A stretch of DNA of 64,000 nt from Cognatishimia coralii (GCF_037478305.1 NZ_JBBGAZ010000001.1:620001-684000), one strand, 5' to 3'. Positions 27,440 to 36,395 are shown, counted from the stretch's first letter. A program made the numbers and translations. The notes: generated by a model from the sequence alone, not told the origin.

Positions 27440-28434
27440 GCCGCGCTCCTTTCAGGACCCGCGCCCAAGGCGTCGGGCAAAAGCCGCAGCACCTCGGCCG
27501 GTGTTTTCGCCGTCAAAACGGCTGTGCGCAACGGCTTGTCGCAGCCTGCTTCGTCCATGTACCATCCCAAATGTTTGCGCGCGACTTTGACGCCCAAAGG
27601 CGTGCCGTAGAAACTGAGAATCGCGTCGTAATGCTCTGATACCATTTGAATAAATTCATCAGCGCTGGGGATTTCCGGCATCGCCGTGCCATAGATTTCT
27701 GACGCAACCACCGCAGGCAGCCAAGGTCTCCCCTGCACGCCGCGCCCCAACATCACACCATCCGCGCCGGACTGACGCAAGGCTTCTTTGGCCGTCACTG
27801 TGTCCACAATATCGCCATTCGCAATGACTGGAATGTCGACGGCCTCTTTGACCTTAGAAATCGCGCCCCAATCCGCCGCGCCCTTATAGAACTGGCAGCG
27901 CGTGCGCCCGTGGATCGTCACCATCTGGATGCCAACCGCCTCGGCCCGCGCCACCAGCTCGGGCGCATTCAGCATGTCATCATCCCAGCCCAAACGGGTT
28001 TTGAGCGTCACCGGCACATCCACGGCCTCAACCACCGCCTCGATCAAGGAAATCGCCAGGTCCGGTTCGCGCATCAGCGCCGAGCCCGAGGCGCCTGCCC
28101 CACTGGTGCTTGTCACCTTCTTGGCGGGACAGCCCATATTGATGTCAATGATCCGCGCGCCATTGGCTTCGGCCATTTTAGCAGCCTCAGCCATCCAATA
28201 GGCCTCACAGCCCGCGATCTGCACAGAGGTGCCCGCAACGCCAAACCCAAGCTCGGCCTTTTCCCGCACGCCTGGTTTCGCGTTAATCAAATCCTGAGAC
28301 GCGATCATTTCAGACACAACCAACCCCGCGCCAAAGCGCGCAACCAACTCCCGAAACGGCAGATCGGTGATTCCAGCCAACGGCGCCAAAAAGACCGGCG
28401 GATCCAGAATTATGTCGTTGAGTCGAATGCTCAC
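27436..28434 (-). CDS. dusB: tRNA-dihydrouridine synthase DusB (NifR3)
   Basis: A 332-residue FMN enzyme that reduces uridine to dihydrouridine in tRNA. Visible marks are the N-terminal LAPLAGITDLPFR, the catalytic cysteine in DINMGCPAKKV, TIHGRTRCQFY and the FMN phosphate-binding IANGDI and MLGRGVQGRPW segments. It starts at GTG (MSIRLNDI). In alphaproteobacteria this gene, once named nifR3, heads the ntrBC-ntrYX cluster as here. It is divergent from ispDF across 159 bases that should hold both promoters. Confidence 0.96.
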   Translation of the reverse strand: MSIRLNDIILDPPVFLAPLAGITDLPFRELVARFGAGLVVSEMIASQDLINAKPGVREKAELGFGVAGTSVQIAGCEAYWMAEAAKMAEANGARIIDINMGCPAKKVTSTSGAGASGSALMREPDLAISLIEAVVEAVDVPVTLKTRLGWDDDMLNAPELVARAEAVGIQMVTIHGRTRCQFYKGAADWGAISKVKEAVDIPVIANGDIVDTVTAKEALRQSGADGVMLGRGVQGRPWLPAVVASEIYGTAMPEIPSADEFIQMVSEHYDAILSFYGTPLGVKVARKHLGWYMDEAGCDKPLRTAVLTAKTPAEVLRLLPDALGAGPERSAA

Positions 28435-28593
28435 ATGCGTATTCCTTGTGCAGCGCCTTGAAATTATTCGGAAACACCGCGCTCGACAATGAATCGCACC
28501 GGAATTTCGGCTCCAATTTAAGCATGTGCCTATTTTTCAAGCAACACACCTAGGTCGATTGCGCAAAGCCTGTTCTGGACATAGACAGGCCCT

Positions 28594-29736
28594 ATGAGTG
28601 AGCAGCACCAGAAAACAATTGCCCTTATCGTCGCCGCAGGCCGCGGCACACGCGCCGGAGGGGCTTTACCCAAACAATGGCAGCCTCTGGCGGGTCGCCG
28701 CGTGGCGGACTGGGCACTCAAGGCTTTCCGAAACCACCCAAAGGTGGACGAGAGTCTGCTGGTCGTACACCCTGATGATGCACAGTTTTATGACAGTCTG
28801 GACGTGAAAACCGTGCATGGCGGCGCGACACGGGATGCATCGGTGCGCGCGGGGCTTGAGGCCTTGGTCGGGACGGGCGCAACCCATGTCCTGATTCACG
28901 ATGTGGCGCGCGCAACGGTGCCGGAGCATGTGATTGCAGGCGTGATCGACGCCCTGAAAACTAGCAAAGCCGCGGCCCCTGCTTTAGCGGTCTCGGATGC
29001 GCTTTGGCGGGGCGAAGACGCTCAGGTCACAGGGACGCAGGATCGCGCGGATCTTTACCGCGCGCAAACCCCGCAAGGGTTTGATTTTGAAACCATTCTG
29101 GCCGCGCATCGTTCTTTTGACGGCCAAGCGGCTGATGATGTTGAAGTCGCACGCGCGGCAGGCGTAAACGTCACGATCACCGAAGGCGACGAGGCCAATC
29201 TGAAAATCACAACGCCCGGGGATTTCGCCCGCGCGGAACGCATTTTGCGAGGGACTATGGATATTCGACTGGGCAACGGCTTTGACGTGCATGCCTTTGA
29301 AGAAGGCGATCATGTCGTGCTCTGCGGGGTCACGATCCCGCATGACAAAGCGCTCAAGGGGCATTCGGATGCGGACGTGGGCATGCATGCAGTCACCGAC
29401 GCGATTTATGGCGCGCTGGCGGAAGGTGACATCGGGCGGCATTTCCCCCCAAGCGAGATGGAATGGAAGGACGCCGACAGCGCGATTTTCCTGAAACATG
29501 CGGTGGATCTGGCAGCGTCCAAAGGGTTCACTATCAGCAATATTGATTGCACCCTGATCTGCGAGCGCCCCAAGATCGGGCCGAATGCCGCTAAGATGAT
29601 CTCGCGTATGGCAGAGCTGATGGGTATGGACGAAGACCGGGTCAGCATCAAAGCCACCACAAGCGAGCGCTTGGGCTTTACAGGCCGCGAAGAAGGTATC
29701 GCAGCCCTCGCCACCGCAACTTTGGTGAAATCATGA
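28594..29736 (+). CDS. ispDF: Bifunctional IspD/IspF (MEP pathway) enzyme
   Basis: A 380-residue fusion of two steps of isoprenoid synthesis. Residues 1-221 form the IspD cytidylyltransferase (AAGRGTRAGG nucleotide loop, TPQGFDFE). Residues from about 222 form IspF, the 2-C-methyl-D-erythritol 2,4-cyclodiphosphate synthase (MDIRLGNGFDVHAF with the metal-binding D and H, then GHSDADVGMHAVTDA). The fusion is typical of alphaproteobacteria. The lower-case middle enzyme IspE is not nearby. The last codon overlaps pgpA by 4 bases. Confidence 0.98.
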   Translation: MSEQHQKTIALIVAAGRGTRAGGALPKQWQPLAGRRVADWALKAFRNHPKVDESLLVVHPDDAQFYDSLDVKTVHGGATRDASVRAGLEALVGTGATHVLIHDVARATVPEHVIAGVIDALKTSKAAAPALAVSDALWRGEDAQVTGTQDRADLYRAQTPQGFDFETILAAHRSFDGQAADDVEVARAAGVNVTITEGDEANLKITTPGDFARAERILRGTMDIRLGNGFDVHAFEEGDHVVLCGVTIPHDKALKGHSDADVGMHAVTDAIYGALAEGDIGRHFPPSEMEWKDADSAIFLKHAVDLAASKGFTISNIDCTLICERPKIGPNAAKMISRMAELMGMDEDRVSIKATTSERLGFTGREEGIAALATATLVKS

Positions 29737-30221
29737 GCAAATTCATCGCGACTGTCTTTTACGTCGGCTACCTGCGCCCTGCCCCCGGCACTTGGGGCTC
29801 TTTAGCGGGGGTCTTATTCGCTCTTTTCATCCAGATCTTTGGCGGCTTTCCGACTTTGGTCGCTGCCACTGTCATTGTATTCCTCATCGGCTGGTGGGCC
29901 ACCGCGGCCATGACGCGCGGCAGTGACAACCATGACCCCAGCGAAGTCGTTGTCGACGAAGTCGTCGGCCAATGGATCGCGCTATTTGTCGTAAGCTACG
30001 GTACTTGGAAAATGGGCCTACCTGCCCTCGCGATGTATCCCGGCTGGATCGCGGGCTTTTTCTTCTTCCGCCTCTTTGACATCTGGAAGCCCTCTATTGT
30101 CGGCTGGGCCGACCGTCGCGGCGACGCCTTGGGCGTGATGTTGGATGACGTCTTTGCGGGTGTTTTCGCGGCCATCGCGGTCACCATATTGGGTGGGTTC
30201 TATCACATGGTGATCCTGTGA
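29733..30221 (+). CDS. pgpA: Phosphatidylglycerophosphatase A
   Basis: A 162-residue inner-membrane phosphatase that removes the phosphate from phosphatidylglycerophosphate to give phosphatidylglycerol. The PgpA motifs are seen as GYLRPAPGTWGS near the N-terminus and DEVVGQWIAL, FFFRLFDIWKPS and DDVFAGVFAAIAV, with several acidic residues expected to bind magnesium. There are about four hydrophobic helices. It overlaps ispDF and the cinA-type gene by ATGA/GTGA junctions, so the three form one operon. Confidence 0.95.
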   Translation: MSKFIATVFYVGYLRPAPGTWGSLAGVLFALFIQIFGGFPTLVAATVIVFLIGWWATAAMTRGSDNHDPSEVVVDEVVGQWIALFVVSYGTWKMGLPALAMYPGWIAGFFFFRLFDIWKPSIVGWADRRGDALGVMLDDVFAGVFAAIAVTILGGFYHMVIL

Positions 30222-30691
30222 CACTCGCCGAAGACCTCTTAGAGATCGCCAAAGCCAAAGGCGTGGTCATCGCGACAGCCGAAAGCTGCACTGGCGGGAT
30301 GGTCTCGGCAGCGATCACTGACGTCGCGGGATCTTCGGCGATCCTTGATCGGGGATTTGTCACCTACACCAATGACGCGAAAATCCAGATGCTGGGCGTA
30401 TCCCCCGCAACCCTTGACGCCCACGGCGCAGTATCTGAGCCGGTCGCGCGCGAAATGGCCGAGGGCGCGGTTGCGCGTAGCAATGCCACCATCGCCGTCT
30501 CGATCACCGGGATCGCAGGCCCCGGTGGATCCGAGTTTAAACCCGAAGGTCGCGTCTGTTTTGGCATCACTTCGAAAACCGAAACCATCACAGAAACGGT
30601 GGAATTTGGGGCAATCGGGCGAAAAAATGTGCGAGATTCGGCCAGAAATCACGCCTTGCGCCTGCTAATCACCGCCTCATCTCAATTTTGA
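30218..30691 (+). CDS. pncC: CinA C-terminal domain protein, nicotinamide-nucleotide amidohydrolase
   Basis: A 157-residue protein equal to the stand-alone amidohydrolase domain of CinA (also called PncC or YgaD). It hydrolyses nicotinamide mononucleotide to nicotinate mononucleotide in NAD recycling. The catalytic serine lies in ATAESCTGGMVSAAITDVAGSS, quoted here in two parts, ATAESCTGG and ITDVAGSS; the later ITGIAGPGGS segment is also diagnostic. It begins at GTG, overlapping the pgpA stop. A short CCG-TTAG-CGG hairpin and T run just after the gene may end the transcript. Confidence 0.92.
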   Translation: MTLAEDLLEIAKAKGVVIATAESCTGGMVSAAITDVAGSSAILDRGFVTYTNDAKIQMLGVSPATLDAHGAVSEPVAREMAEGAVARSNATIAVSITGIAGPGGSEFKPEGRVCFGITSKTETITETVEFGAIGRKNVRDSARNHALRLLITASSQF

Positions 30692-30692
30692 T

Positions 30693-30759
30693 TATTTTTT
30701 AGCCGTTAGCGGTATTTTTTAGCATATTTTTTAATCATGCCGCAAAACGCATATAAAAT
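30693..30759 (+). promoter_or_regulatory. AT-rich promoter region upstream of amt with three TATTTTTTA repeats
   Basis: TATTTTTTAGC occurs at 30693 and 30713, and TATTTTTTAAT at 30725. A TATAAAAT box (30752-30759) with a loose TTTAAT 17 bases upstream could be the amt promoter. I see no sigma-54 (-24/-12) site, in line with an NtrC that lacks GAFTGA. Confidence 0.35.
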
Positions 30760-30849
30760 AGACACCGCAAACAAAACTGCCGCTTTGTTTTGCACCCCTC
30801 ATCCGCTTTGACCCCCTGCAACGGTTCTTAAGAAGATAAGGGGAAGATC

Positions 30850-32031
30850 ATGAACGGAGCGGATACCGCCTGGATCATCGTCGCCACGGCGCTCGTGCTG
30901 ATGATGACACTGCCGGGGCTGGCACTTTTTTACGGAGGCCTCGTGCGCGCGCGCAACGTCCTCAGCGTCTTTATGCATTGCTATGCGATTGCCTGCTTGA
31001 TGAGCGTTCTGTGGCTCGTCTTTGGCTATTCCATCGCCTTTGGCGGCGGCACGTCGGGATACTGGGGCGGTCTGGACAAGATGTTCCTGTCGGGTGTCAC
31101 CACAGATAGCCTGTCAGGCACGCTACCCGAGGTTCTTTTCTTTGCCTTCCAGATGACCTTTGCAATCATCACACCGGCCTTGATCGTCGGTGCTTATGTG
31201 GAACGCATCGGCTTTGGCTTTGTGCTGCTGTTTTCTGCGCTGTGGATGCTGATTTGCTACGCGCCTGTAGTGCACTGGGTCTGGGGCGGCGGCTTCCTCG
31301 CGGATGGCGGCATCTTTGGCGACAGCGGCGTGCGTGATTTCGCAGGCGGCATCGTAGTGCACGAGACCGCGGGTATCGCGGCGCTGGTCATTGCAGTCCT
31401 GCTGGGCGCACGCAAGAACAGCACCACGCCTCCGCATGCCCCTTGGATGGTCATGGTCGGCGCAGCACTTCTGTGGGTCGGCTGGTTCGGTTTCAACGGC
31501 GGCTCTCAGCTGGCGGCAGATGGCGGCGCGGCGATGGCTCTGACCGTCACCCATATCTCTGCAGCCACCGCGTCCCTGACCTGGGCCCTGTGGGAAAAGT
31601 TCAAATACGGCAAGGCCTCTTTGGTGGGTCTGGTCACCGGTACCATCGCAGGTCTGGCGTCGATCACACCTGCCTCAGGCTTCGTCGGCCCGGTTGAAGC
31701 GCTGATCATCGGTGCGGTTGCAGGCGTTCTCTGCCAAGAGGCCGTGAACGTGATCCGCAACATGCTGAAGATCGACGACACGCTCGATGTCTTCGCGGTT
31801 CACGGCGTGGGCGGCATCTTTGGCACCATCATGATCGCGGTCTTCGGCCAAGCGTCTTTCGCAGCACAGCTCGGCTCCCTGGCAATCGTCGGTGTGTTCA
31901 CTCTGGTCGTGACCTTCGTGCTGGTGAAAGTCGTCGGCATGATCACACCGCTGCGCGTGGATGAGGACACCGAGACCACCGGTCTGGACCTGACTGTGCA
32001 CGGCGAACGCGCTTACGACGTCAGCTCGTAA
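30850..32031 (+). CDS. amt: Ammonium transporter (Amt family)
   Basis: A 393-residue inner-membrane protein with 11 hydrophobic segments. The twin pore histidines are H171 (VVHETAG) and H318 (FAVHGVGG), matching H168 and H318 of E. coli AmtB. The aspartate of the substrate vestibule lies in FGDSGVRDFAGG. No glnK precedes it, unlike the usual glnK-amtB pair, so regulation by PII must come from a gene elsewhere or may differ. It follows an AT-rich spacer and ends at a strong terminator. The proximity to the ntrBC/ntrYX block fits nitrogen assimilation. Confidence 0.96.
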   Translation: MNGADTAWIIVATALVLMMTLPGLALFYGGLVRARNVLSVFMHCYAIACLMSVLWLVFGYSIAFGGGTSGYWGGLDKMFLSGVTTDSLSGTLPEVLFFAFQMTFAIITPALIVGAYVERIGFGFVLLFSALWMLICYAPVVHWVWGGGFLADGGIFGDSGVRDFAGGIVVHETAGIAALVIAVLLGARKNSTTPPHAPWMVMVGAALLWVGWFGFNGGSQLAADGGAAMALTVTHISAATASLTWALWEKFKYGKASLVGLVTGTIAGLASITPASGFVGPVEALIIGAVAGVLCQEAVNVIRNMLKIDDTLDVFAVHGVGGIFGTIMIAVFGQASFAAQLGSLAIVGVFTLVVTFVLVKVVGMITPLRVDEDTETTGLDLTVHGERAYDVSS

Positions 32032-32052
32032 GGTTACCAGAAAACTAAAATC

Positions 32053-32078
32053 GGGCGCTCTCCCGAGCGCCCTTTTTT
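32053..32078 (+). terminator. Strong terminator after amt
   Basis: GGGCGCTC-TCCC-GAGCGCCC followed by six T residues. It lies at the convergent junction with the Coq10-like gene, whose stop codon is within the T tract. Confidence 0.85.
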
Positions 32079-32520
32079 ATGCGTAAAGCTCGGCCGCGCG
32101 ATTTTCAAAGGCGCGCACGATACGGTTCATGGCCTCATTGAACACGACGCCGATAACGCCCTGCAGGATCGCGTTTTTGAACTCGAAATCGACAAAGAAA
32201 TCGACTTCACATCCACCCTCTACGTCTTTGAATTTCCACGTAGACTTGAGGTATTTGAACGGCCCATCCAGATATTCCGTATCGATGGATTTCTCGCCCT
32301 CAAAGAGCTTCACCCGAGACCCGAATTTCTCTCGAAACACTTTGAACGAGATCACCAGATCCGCGAGCATCACCTCTGCAGCACCCTCAGGTACACGCGA
32401 GCGAATGCGCGCAGCCGCGCACCAGGGCAGAAACTGCGGATAGGACGCCACATCTGCCACCAGTGCATACATCTGCGTCGCCGTATAGGGCAGCACTCGA
32501 GTTTCGGAATGGCGTGGCAT
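32077..32520 (-). CDS. Coq10/RatA-type START-domain protein
   Basis: A 147-residue protein with the single START/polyketide cyclase-like fold of Coq10. Marks are VLPYTATQMYALVADVASYPQFLPWC, split here as TQMYALVADV and YPQFLPWC, and the C-terminal helix VVFNEAMNRIVRAFENRA. In mitochondria Coq10 binds ubiquinone and helps its use in respiration; in bacteria the same is presumed. Annotation as the toxin RatA is common but unsupported here. The ATG at 32520 gives MPRHSETR. It is divergent from hpt. Confidence 0.88.
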   Translation of the reverse strand: MPRHSETRVLPYTATQMYALVADVASYPQFLPWCAAARIRSRVPEGAAEVMLADLVISFKVFREKFGSRVKLFEGEKSIDTEYLDGPFKYLKSTWKFKDVEGGCEVDFFVDFEFKNAILQGVIGVVFNEAMNRIVRAFENRAAELYA

Positions 32521-32600
32521 TTTCGTTCTTTGACCGCTCGGTTGTCCTTGATCCTTCGCGCCCATTTCGTATGGTTGGCGCGGAAATTCAAGGGGGCAGC

Positions 32601-33143
32601 ATGACACAGCCAGCTTATGTGATCGACAAAATGATCTCGGCCAAAAGCATCGACGCGCGGATTGAAGAGCTTTGCAGCGAAATCCGGCGGGAGTTTGCGG
32701 ACACAGACAAGCTGGTTGTTGTGGGGCTGTTACGCGGCTCATTCGTCTTTATCGCCGATCTTGTGCGCGAACTGGACTTGCCGGTCGAAGTCGACTTCCT
32801 TGAGGCGTCTTCCTACGGCGACGCGATGGAGAGCAGCCGCGAGGTGCGGATCCTCAAAGATCTGCGTGGCGAAATCGAAGGCCGGGATGTGTTGGTGGTC
32901 GAGGATATCGTCGACACGGGGCACACATTGCACCATGTGTCTCGCTTCCTGCAAAACAGATCCCCGCGCAAAATGAAGACCATTGCGCTGTTGGACAAAC
33001 CCAGCCGTCGCGAAGCCGATGTGCGCGCCGATTGGGTGGGCTTTGAGATCCCTGACGAGTTCGTCGTCGGCTATGGCATTGATTACGCTCAAAGAAACCG
33101 AAACCTGCCTTTTATCGGCAAAGTGCGTTTCGTCGAGGAATAG
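32601..33143 (+). CDS. hpt: Hypoxanthine phosphoribosyltransferase
   Basis: A 180-residue purine salvage enzyme that makes IMP (and GMP) from the base and PRPP. The PRPP-binding motif is at about 99-110 (VVEDIVDTGHTL) and the upstream LLRGSFVFIADL loop matches the family. The late segment DEFVVGYGIDYAQRNRNLP is typical of type I HPRTs. The ATG at 32601 follows AAGGGGGCAGC. The longer in-frame extension upstream overlaps the divergent Coq10-like gene and is not coding-like. Confidence 0.95.
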   Translation: MTQPAYVIDKMISAKSIDARIEELCSEIRREFADTDKLVVVGLLRGSFVFIADLVRELDLPVEVDFLEASSYGDAMESSREVRILKDLRGEIEGRDVLVVEDIVDTGHTLHHVSRFLQNRSPRKMKTIALLDKPSRREADVRADWVGFEIPDEFVVGYGIDYAQRNRNLPFIGKVRFVEE

Positions 33144-33249
33144 GCGGAGTTCACGACATCGTGAAGCCAATTTCGGGTCGTCCTTCCCAAAACGCGCTCA
33201 GCGTTGCTACACTCATGGAAAGTAGATTTACCAGCAGGAGTGTTACACC

Positions 33250-33708
33250 ATGGCCAAGAAACTACTCACCACCCTTACATTGATGGCCTCAATGACAGCC
33301 GGCGCAGCCTTTGCCGGCGGGCATATCGAGGGCGCAATAAAGGCCCGGCAAGGTCAGATGCAGCTATATGCGCATTACCTTGGCATCCTTGGCGGCATGG
33401 CACGCGGCAATGCGGATTATGACGCGGCTGCAGCGCAGGCCGCAGCGGACAACTTGCTGGCGGTGGCCTCTCTGAACGCGGGTTCTCTCTGGCCACAGGG
33501 CTCCGATATGGACAGTGCGGAAGGTACCCGCGCGAAGGCGGCGATCTGGGAGAACTTCCCTGATGTGGGCGCGAAATCCATGGCGTTGACCAGTGCCGCA
33601 GCCAATATGGCGACGGCAGCAGGCACCGACCTTGACGCCCTGCGCGCCGCGATGGGCGATCTGGGCGGCACTTGTGGTGCATGTCACAAGGCCTATCGGG
33701 GTCGCTAA
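33250..33708 (+). CDS. Class II cytochrome c (cytochrome c' type)
   Basis: A 152-residue periplasmic haem protein. The signal peptide is clear (MAKKLLTTLTLMASMTAG then AAFA-GG). The single haem site is at the C-terminal end, C142-GA-C145-H146, as in four-helix-bundle class II cytochromes such as cytochrome c' and c556. Such proteins bind NO or carry electrons. The ribosome site CAGGAG is 7 bases upstream. It is 6 bases before a diheme cytochrome c gene, and they probably form one transcript. Confidence 0.93.
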   Translation: MAKKLLTTLTLMASMTAGAAFAGGHIEGAIKARQGQMQLYAHYLGILGGMARGNADYDAAAAQAAADNLLAVASLNAGSLWPQGSDMDSAEGTRAKAAIWENFPDVGAKSMALTSAAANMATAAGTDLDALRAAMGDLGGTCGACHKAYRGR

Positions 33709-33714
33709 TCCCCT

Positions 33715-34592
33715 ATGGGACGTTTTATCCGTTTGATCTTTGTGCTGGCCCTTCTTGGGCTGGCCGTTTTCTTTTTCGTGACGCGACCCGGACAGGTCGA
33801 TAGCGCGAGCTTTGACGGTCTAACGCCGGATCCGGTACATGGCAAAGACGTGTTTCACGCCGCAGGCTGTGCATCCTGTCACGTCGCTCCAAAGGCCGAG
33901 ATCGGCGACGCTCCGGTCTTGGCAGGCGGTCAGGCCTTTCTTTCGGATTTCGGGACCTTCTATGCGCCCAATATCTCTCCCGATCCAGTGGCGGGGATTG
34001 GCGGCTGGAGCACGGTTGAATTTCCAATGCGGTTCAGAAAGGCGTAAGCCCTGCGGGGAAACACTATTATCCCGCGTTTCCCTATGTGTCCTACGCCAAG
34101 ATCACGCCGCAGGATTTGGTGGATCTGAAGGCCTTTATGGACACCCTACCCGCCTCTAGCGAAGCGAACCTGCCGCATGATGTGGGGTTCCCTTTCAGCT
34201 ATCGGCGCGCGTTGGGCGGATGGAAACTGCTCTTTGGCGGCAGCGACTGGGTTGTGACGGATGTTTCGACATCAGAGCTTGATCGCGGACGCTATCTGGT
34301 CGAAGTCCTGGGACATTGCGGCGAATGCCATACACCGCGCAACGCATTGGGTGGCCTGGATCGCGCGGCATGGCTGACCGGGTCAGTGTTGCCGGGCGAA
34401 GGTAAAGTACCGGGTATTACACCGTCTGAGCTTGATTGGAGCCCGGAGGACATCGCCTATTATCTGGAAAGCGGCTTTACGCCCAGTTTTGACAGCGCCG
34501 GCGGCGCAATGGCGCATGTGGTTGAAAACATGTCGAAACTACCGGCAGAGGACCGCAATGCGATTGCGGCTTATGTGGCGTCTTTGCCTTAA
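33715..34592 (+). pseudogene. Diheme cytochrome c, interrupted by a one-base deletion
   Basis: Two reading frames form one protein. The first (33715-34047) has a signal anchor and the haem site C52-AS-C55-H56. It ends soon after GGWSTVEF. The second (frame +3, from about 34026 to 34592) continues directly with NAVQKGVSPAGKHYYPAF, then YVSYAKITPQDLVDLKAF, and has a second haem site CGECH. The junction is at 34024-34025, where one base is missing (TTTCC-AATGCG). The combined length of about 292 residues matches alcohol/aldehyde dehydrogenase-type cytochrome c subunits. It may be a true pseudogene, a sequencing error, or a phase-variable site; no slippery heptamer is present. Confidence 0.85.
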
Positions 34593-34600
34593 ATGAACTC

Positions 34601-34655
34601 GCCGGAGGCTCGGGGTGGAGCCTCCGGCGGGGAAATTTCAGCAAGAGAAAAACTT
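34601..34655 (+). repeat. Dispersed intergenic repeat, copy B
   Basis: An 11-bp perfect stem (GCCGGAGGCTC at 34601-34611, GAGCCTCCGGC at 34618-34628) is followed by GGGGAAATTTCA and the conserved GCAAGAGAAAAA tail. It sits between the cytochrome and the convergent lipA gene and may act as a terminator for either. Confidence 0.7.
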
Positions 34656-35607
34656 AGGCGCGCGCGAGTTTCGCGAGGCGGTTGTCGCGCAGGCGGACAA
34701 AGTCATCGCCTGCGTGATAAGAGCTTCGGGTCAGAGGTGTGGCAGAGACCATGAGGAAGCCTTTGCCATAGGCGGCTTTCTCGTATTGCTCAAATTCTTC
34801 CGGCGTTACGAAACGATCCACCGCGTGGTGTTTCGGCGTTGGTTGCAGATACTGGCCAATGGTCAAGAAATCGATGTCGGCAGCGCGCATGTCTTCCATG
34901 ACTTGCATCACGGCCTGACGGTCTTCGCCAAGGCCAACCATGATGCCCGATTTGGTGAAAATCTCTGGATCCAGTTCTTTGACGCGCTGCAACAGACGTA
35001 GGGAATGGAAATAGCGCGCGCCTGGGCGAACCTCTGGGTAGAGACCCGGAACGGTTTCAAGATTGTGGTTGAATACGTCAGGTTTCGCGTCGGTCACGAT
35101 TTTCAGCACCGAGGGATCACAGCGGATGAAGTCCGGTGTCAGGATTTCAATCGTGGTGCCCGGGCTGCGGTGACGGATCGCACGGATGGTTTGGGCGAAA
35201 TGCTCGGCCCCGCCGTCTTCGATGTCGTCGCGATCCACCGAGGTGATGACCACGTGGTTGAGGCCCAGTTTCTGGACCGCATCGGCCACTCGGCCCGGTT
35301 CAAAAGGGTCCAGATCCTCTGGTGGCTTGCCGGTCGCGATATTGCAGAAGGTGCAGGCGCGGGTGCAGACCTCGCCCATGATCATCATGGTCGCGTGACC
35401 CTGAGACCAGCATTCGCCCGCGTTTGGACAGGCGGCCTCTTCGCAGACCGTCGCGAGGTTGTGCTCGCGCATGATCTTTTTGGTCGCGTTATAGCCCTCG
35501 CCTGTTGGCGCTTTGACGCGGATCCATTTGGGTTTCTTCGGCTGGGCATTGTCCGGCCGATGGGCTTTTTCAGGATGGCGCTGCTCTGGGATCTTCAGGT
35601 CTCTCAC
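34654..35607 (-). CDS. lipA: Lipoyl synthase LipA
   Basis: A 317-residue radical SAM enzyme that inserts two sulfur atoms into octanoyl groups on E2 subunits and GcvH. The auxiliary cluster cysteines are in CEEAACPNAGEC and the SAM cluster in CTRACTFCNIATG. The C-terminal segment TRSSYHAG has the conserved serine. It starts at GTG (MRDLKIPEQ). It is divergent from the peroxiredoxin gene with a 220-base gap. Confidence 0.97.
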   Translation of the reverse strand: MRDLKIPEQRHPEKAHRPDNAQPKKPKWIRVKAPTGEGYNATKKIMREHNLATVCEEAACPNAGECWSQGHATMMIMGEVCTRACTFCNIATGKPPEDLDPFEPGRVADAVQKLGLNHVVITSVDRDDIEDGGAEHFAQTIRAIRHRSPGTTIEILTPDFIRCDPSVLKIVTDAKPDVFNHNLETVPGLYPEVRPGARYFHSLRLLQRVKELDPEIFTKSGIMVGLGEDRQAVMQVMEDMRAADIDFLTIGQYLQPTPKHHAVDRFVTPEEFEQYEKAAYGKGFLMVSATPLTRSSYHAGDDFVRLRDNRLAKLARA

Positions 35608-35828
35608 GCGGCTCTCCTCTGCACTCGTTCAAGCTTTGGAACTGCTAACATAGCTCTAGATTTACGCAAGGGCCAGTCATGCAGGGCAGCTATGCGTTTT
35701 GCGCCCACCTGCCTAAGCAGAAGGCAAAGGCGTTTTGCGGCCCCGTCGCCGACACGCAAGCTGTTGAAGCCCTTCGGGAATCGCCTTATGCCGCAGCGCA
35801 GAACTATCCTATCCCACAGAGGCTCCTT

Positions 35829-36377
35829 ATGTTTGCAGGACAAAAACTCCCCAATGTCACCTTCCGCACGCGCGTTCGCGACGACAGCATCGAAGGTCCA
35901 AACCCCTTCCGCTGGCAGGACATGACCACCGCAGATTACTTTGAAGGCAAGCGCGTTGTGCTGTTTTCCCTGCCGGGTGCGTTCACCCCGACATGCTCGA
36001 CCTATCAGTTGCCAGGCTTTGAGAACGGCTTTGGTGATTTCGCGGCCGAAGGCATCGATGCAATCTATTGCATGTCTGTGAACGACTCTTTCGTGATGAA
36101 CAAATGGGCCGAAGCGCAGGGCATCAAGAACGTTGGCGTGATCCCTGATGGCTCTGGTGAATTCACCCGCAAGGTCGGCATGCTGGTGGACAAAGACAAC
36201 CTCGGGTTCGGCATGCGCTCCTGGCGCTATGCGGCTGTCATCGACAATGGCGTTGTTGAGGCCTTCTTTGAAGAGCCAGGTCGCGACGACAACCACCCAG
36301 AGGATCCTTATGGCGAAAGCGCGCCAGAGAATGTTCTGAGCTATCTTAAGAACAAGGTCGACACTGTCGCCGCTTAA
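35829..36377 (+). CDS. Peroxiredoxin (Prx5 type)
   Basis: A 182-residue thiol peroxidase of the Prx5/AhpE-like group. The peroxidatic cysteine is C56 in LPGAFTPTCSTYQLP, the conserved threonine (T53) and later arginine are present, and no obvious second resolving cysteine is visible besides that in YCMSVNDSF. It would reduce hydrogen peroxide or organic hydroperoxides. An in-frame extension to an ATG at 35679 adds 50 residues of unusual composition without a ribosome site, so I chose the ATG at 35829 with AGAGG upstream. A bidirectional terminator follows. Confidence 0.9.
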   Translation: MFAGQKLPNVTFRTRVRDDSIEGPNPFRWQDMTTADYFEGKRVVLFSLPGAFTPTCSTYQLPGFENGFGDFAAEGIDAIYCMSVNDSFVMNKWAEAQGIKNVGVIPDGSGEFTRKVGMLVDKDNLGFGMRSWRYAAVIDNGVVEAFFEEPGRDDNHPEDPYGESAPENVLSYLKNKVDTVAA

Positions 36378-36395
36378 GCCTCTGTGAAAATGACG

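Noticed and set aside
30692..30849. A sigma-54 promoter before amt
   Set aside because: No TGGCAC-N5-TTGC pattern could be found in the gap.
35679..35828. A 50-residue N-terminal extension of the peroxiredoxin
   Set aside because: Family members begin close to MFAGQKLP; the upstream ATG has no ribosome site and the extra residues do not look like a signal or a domain.
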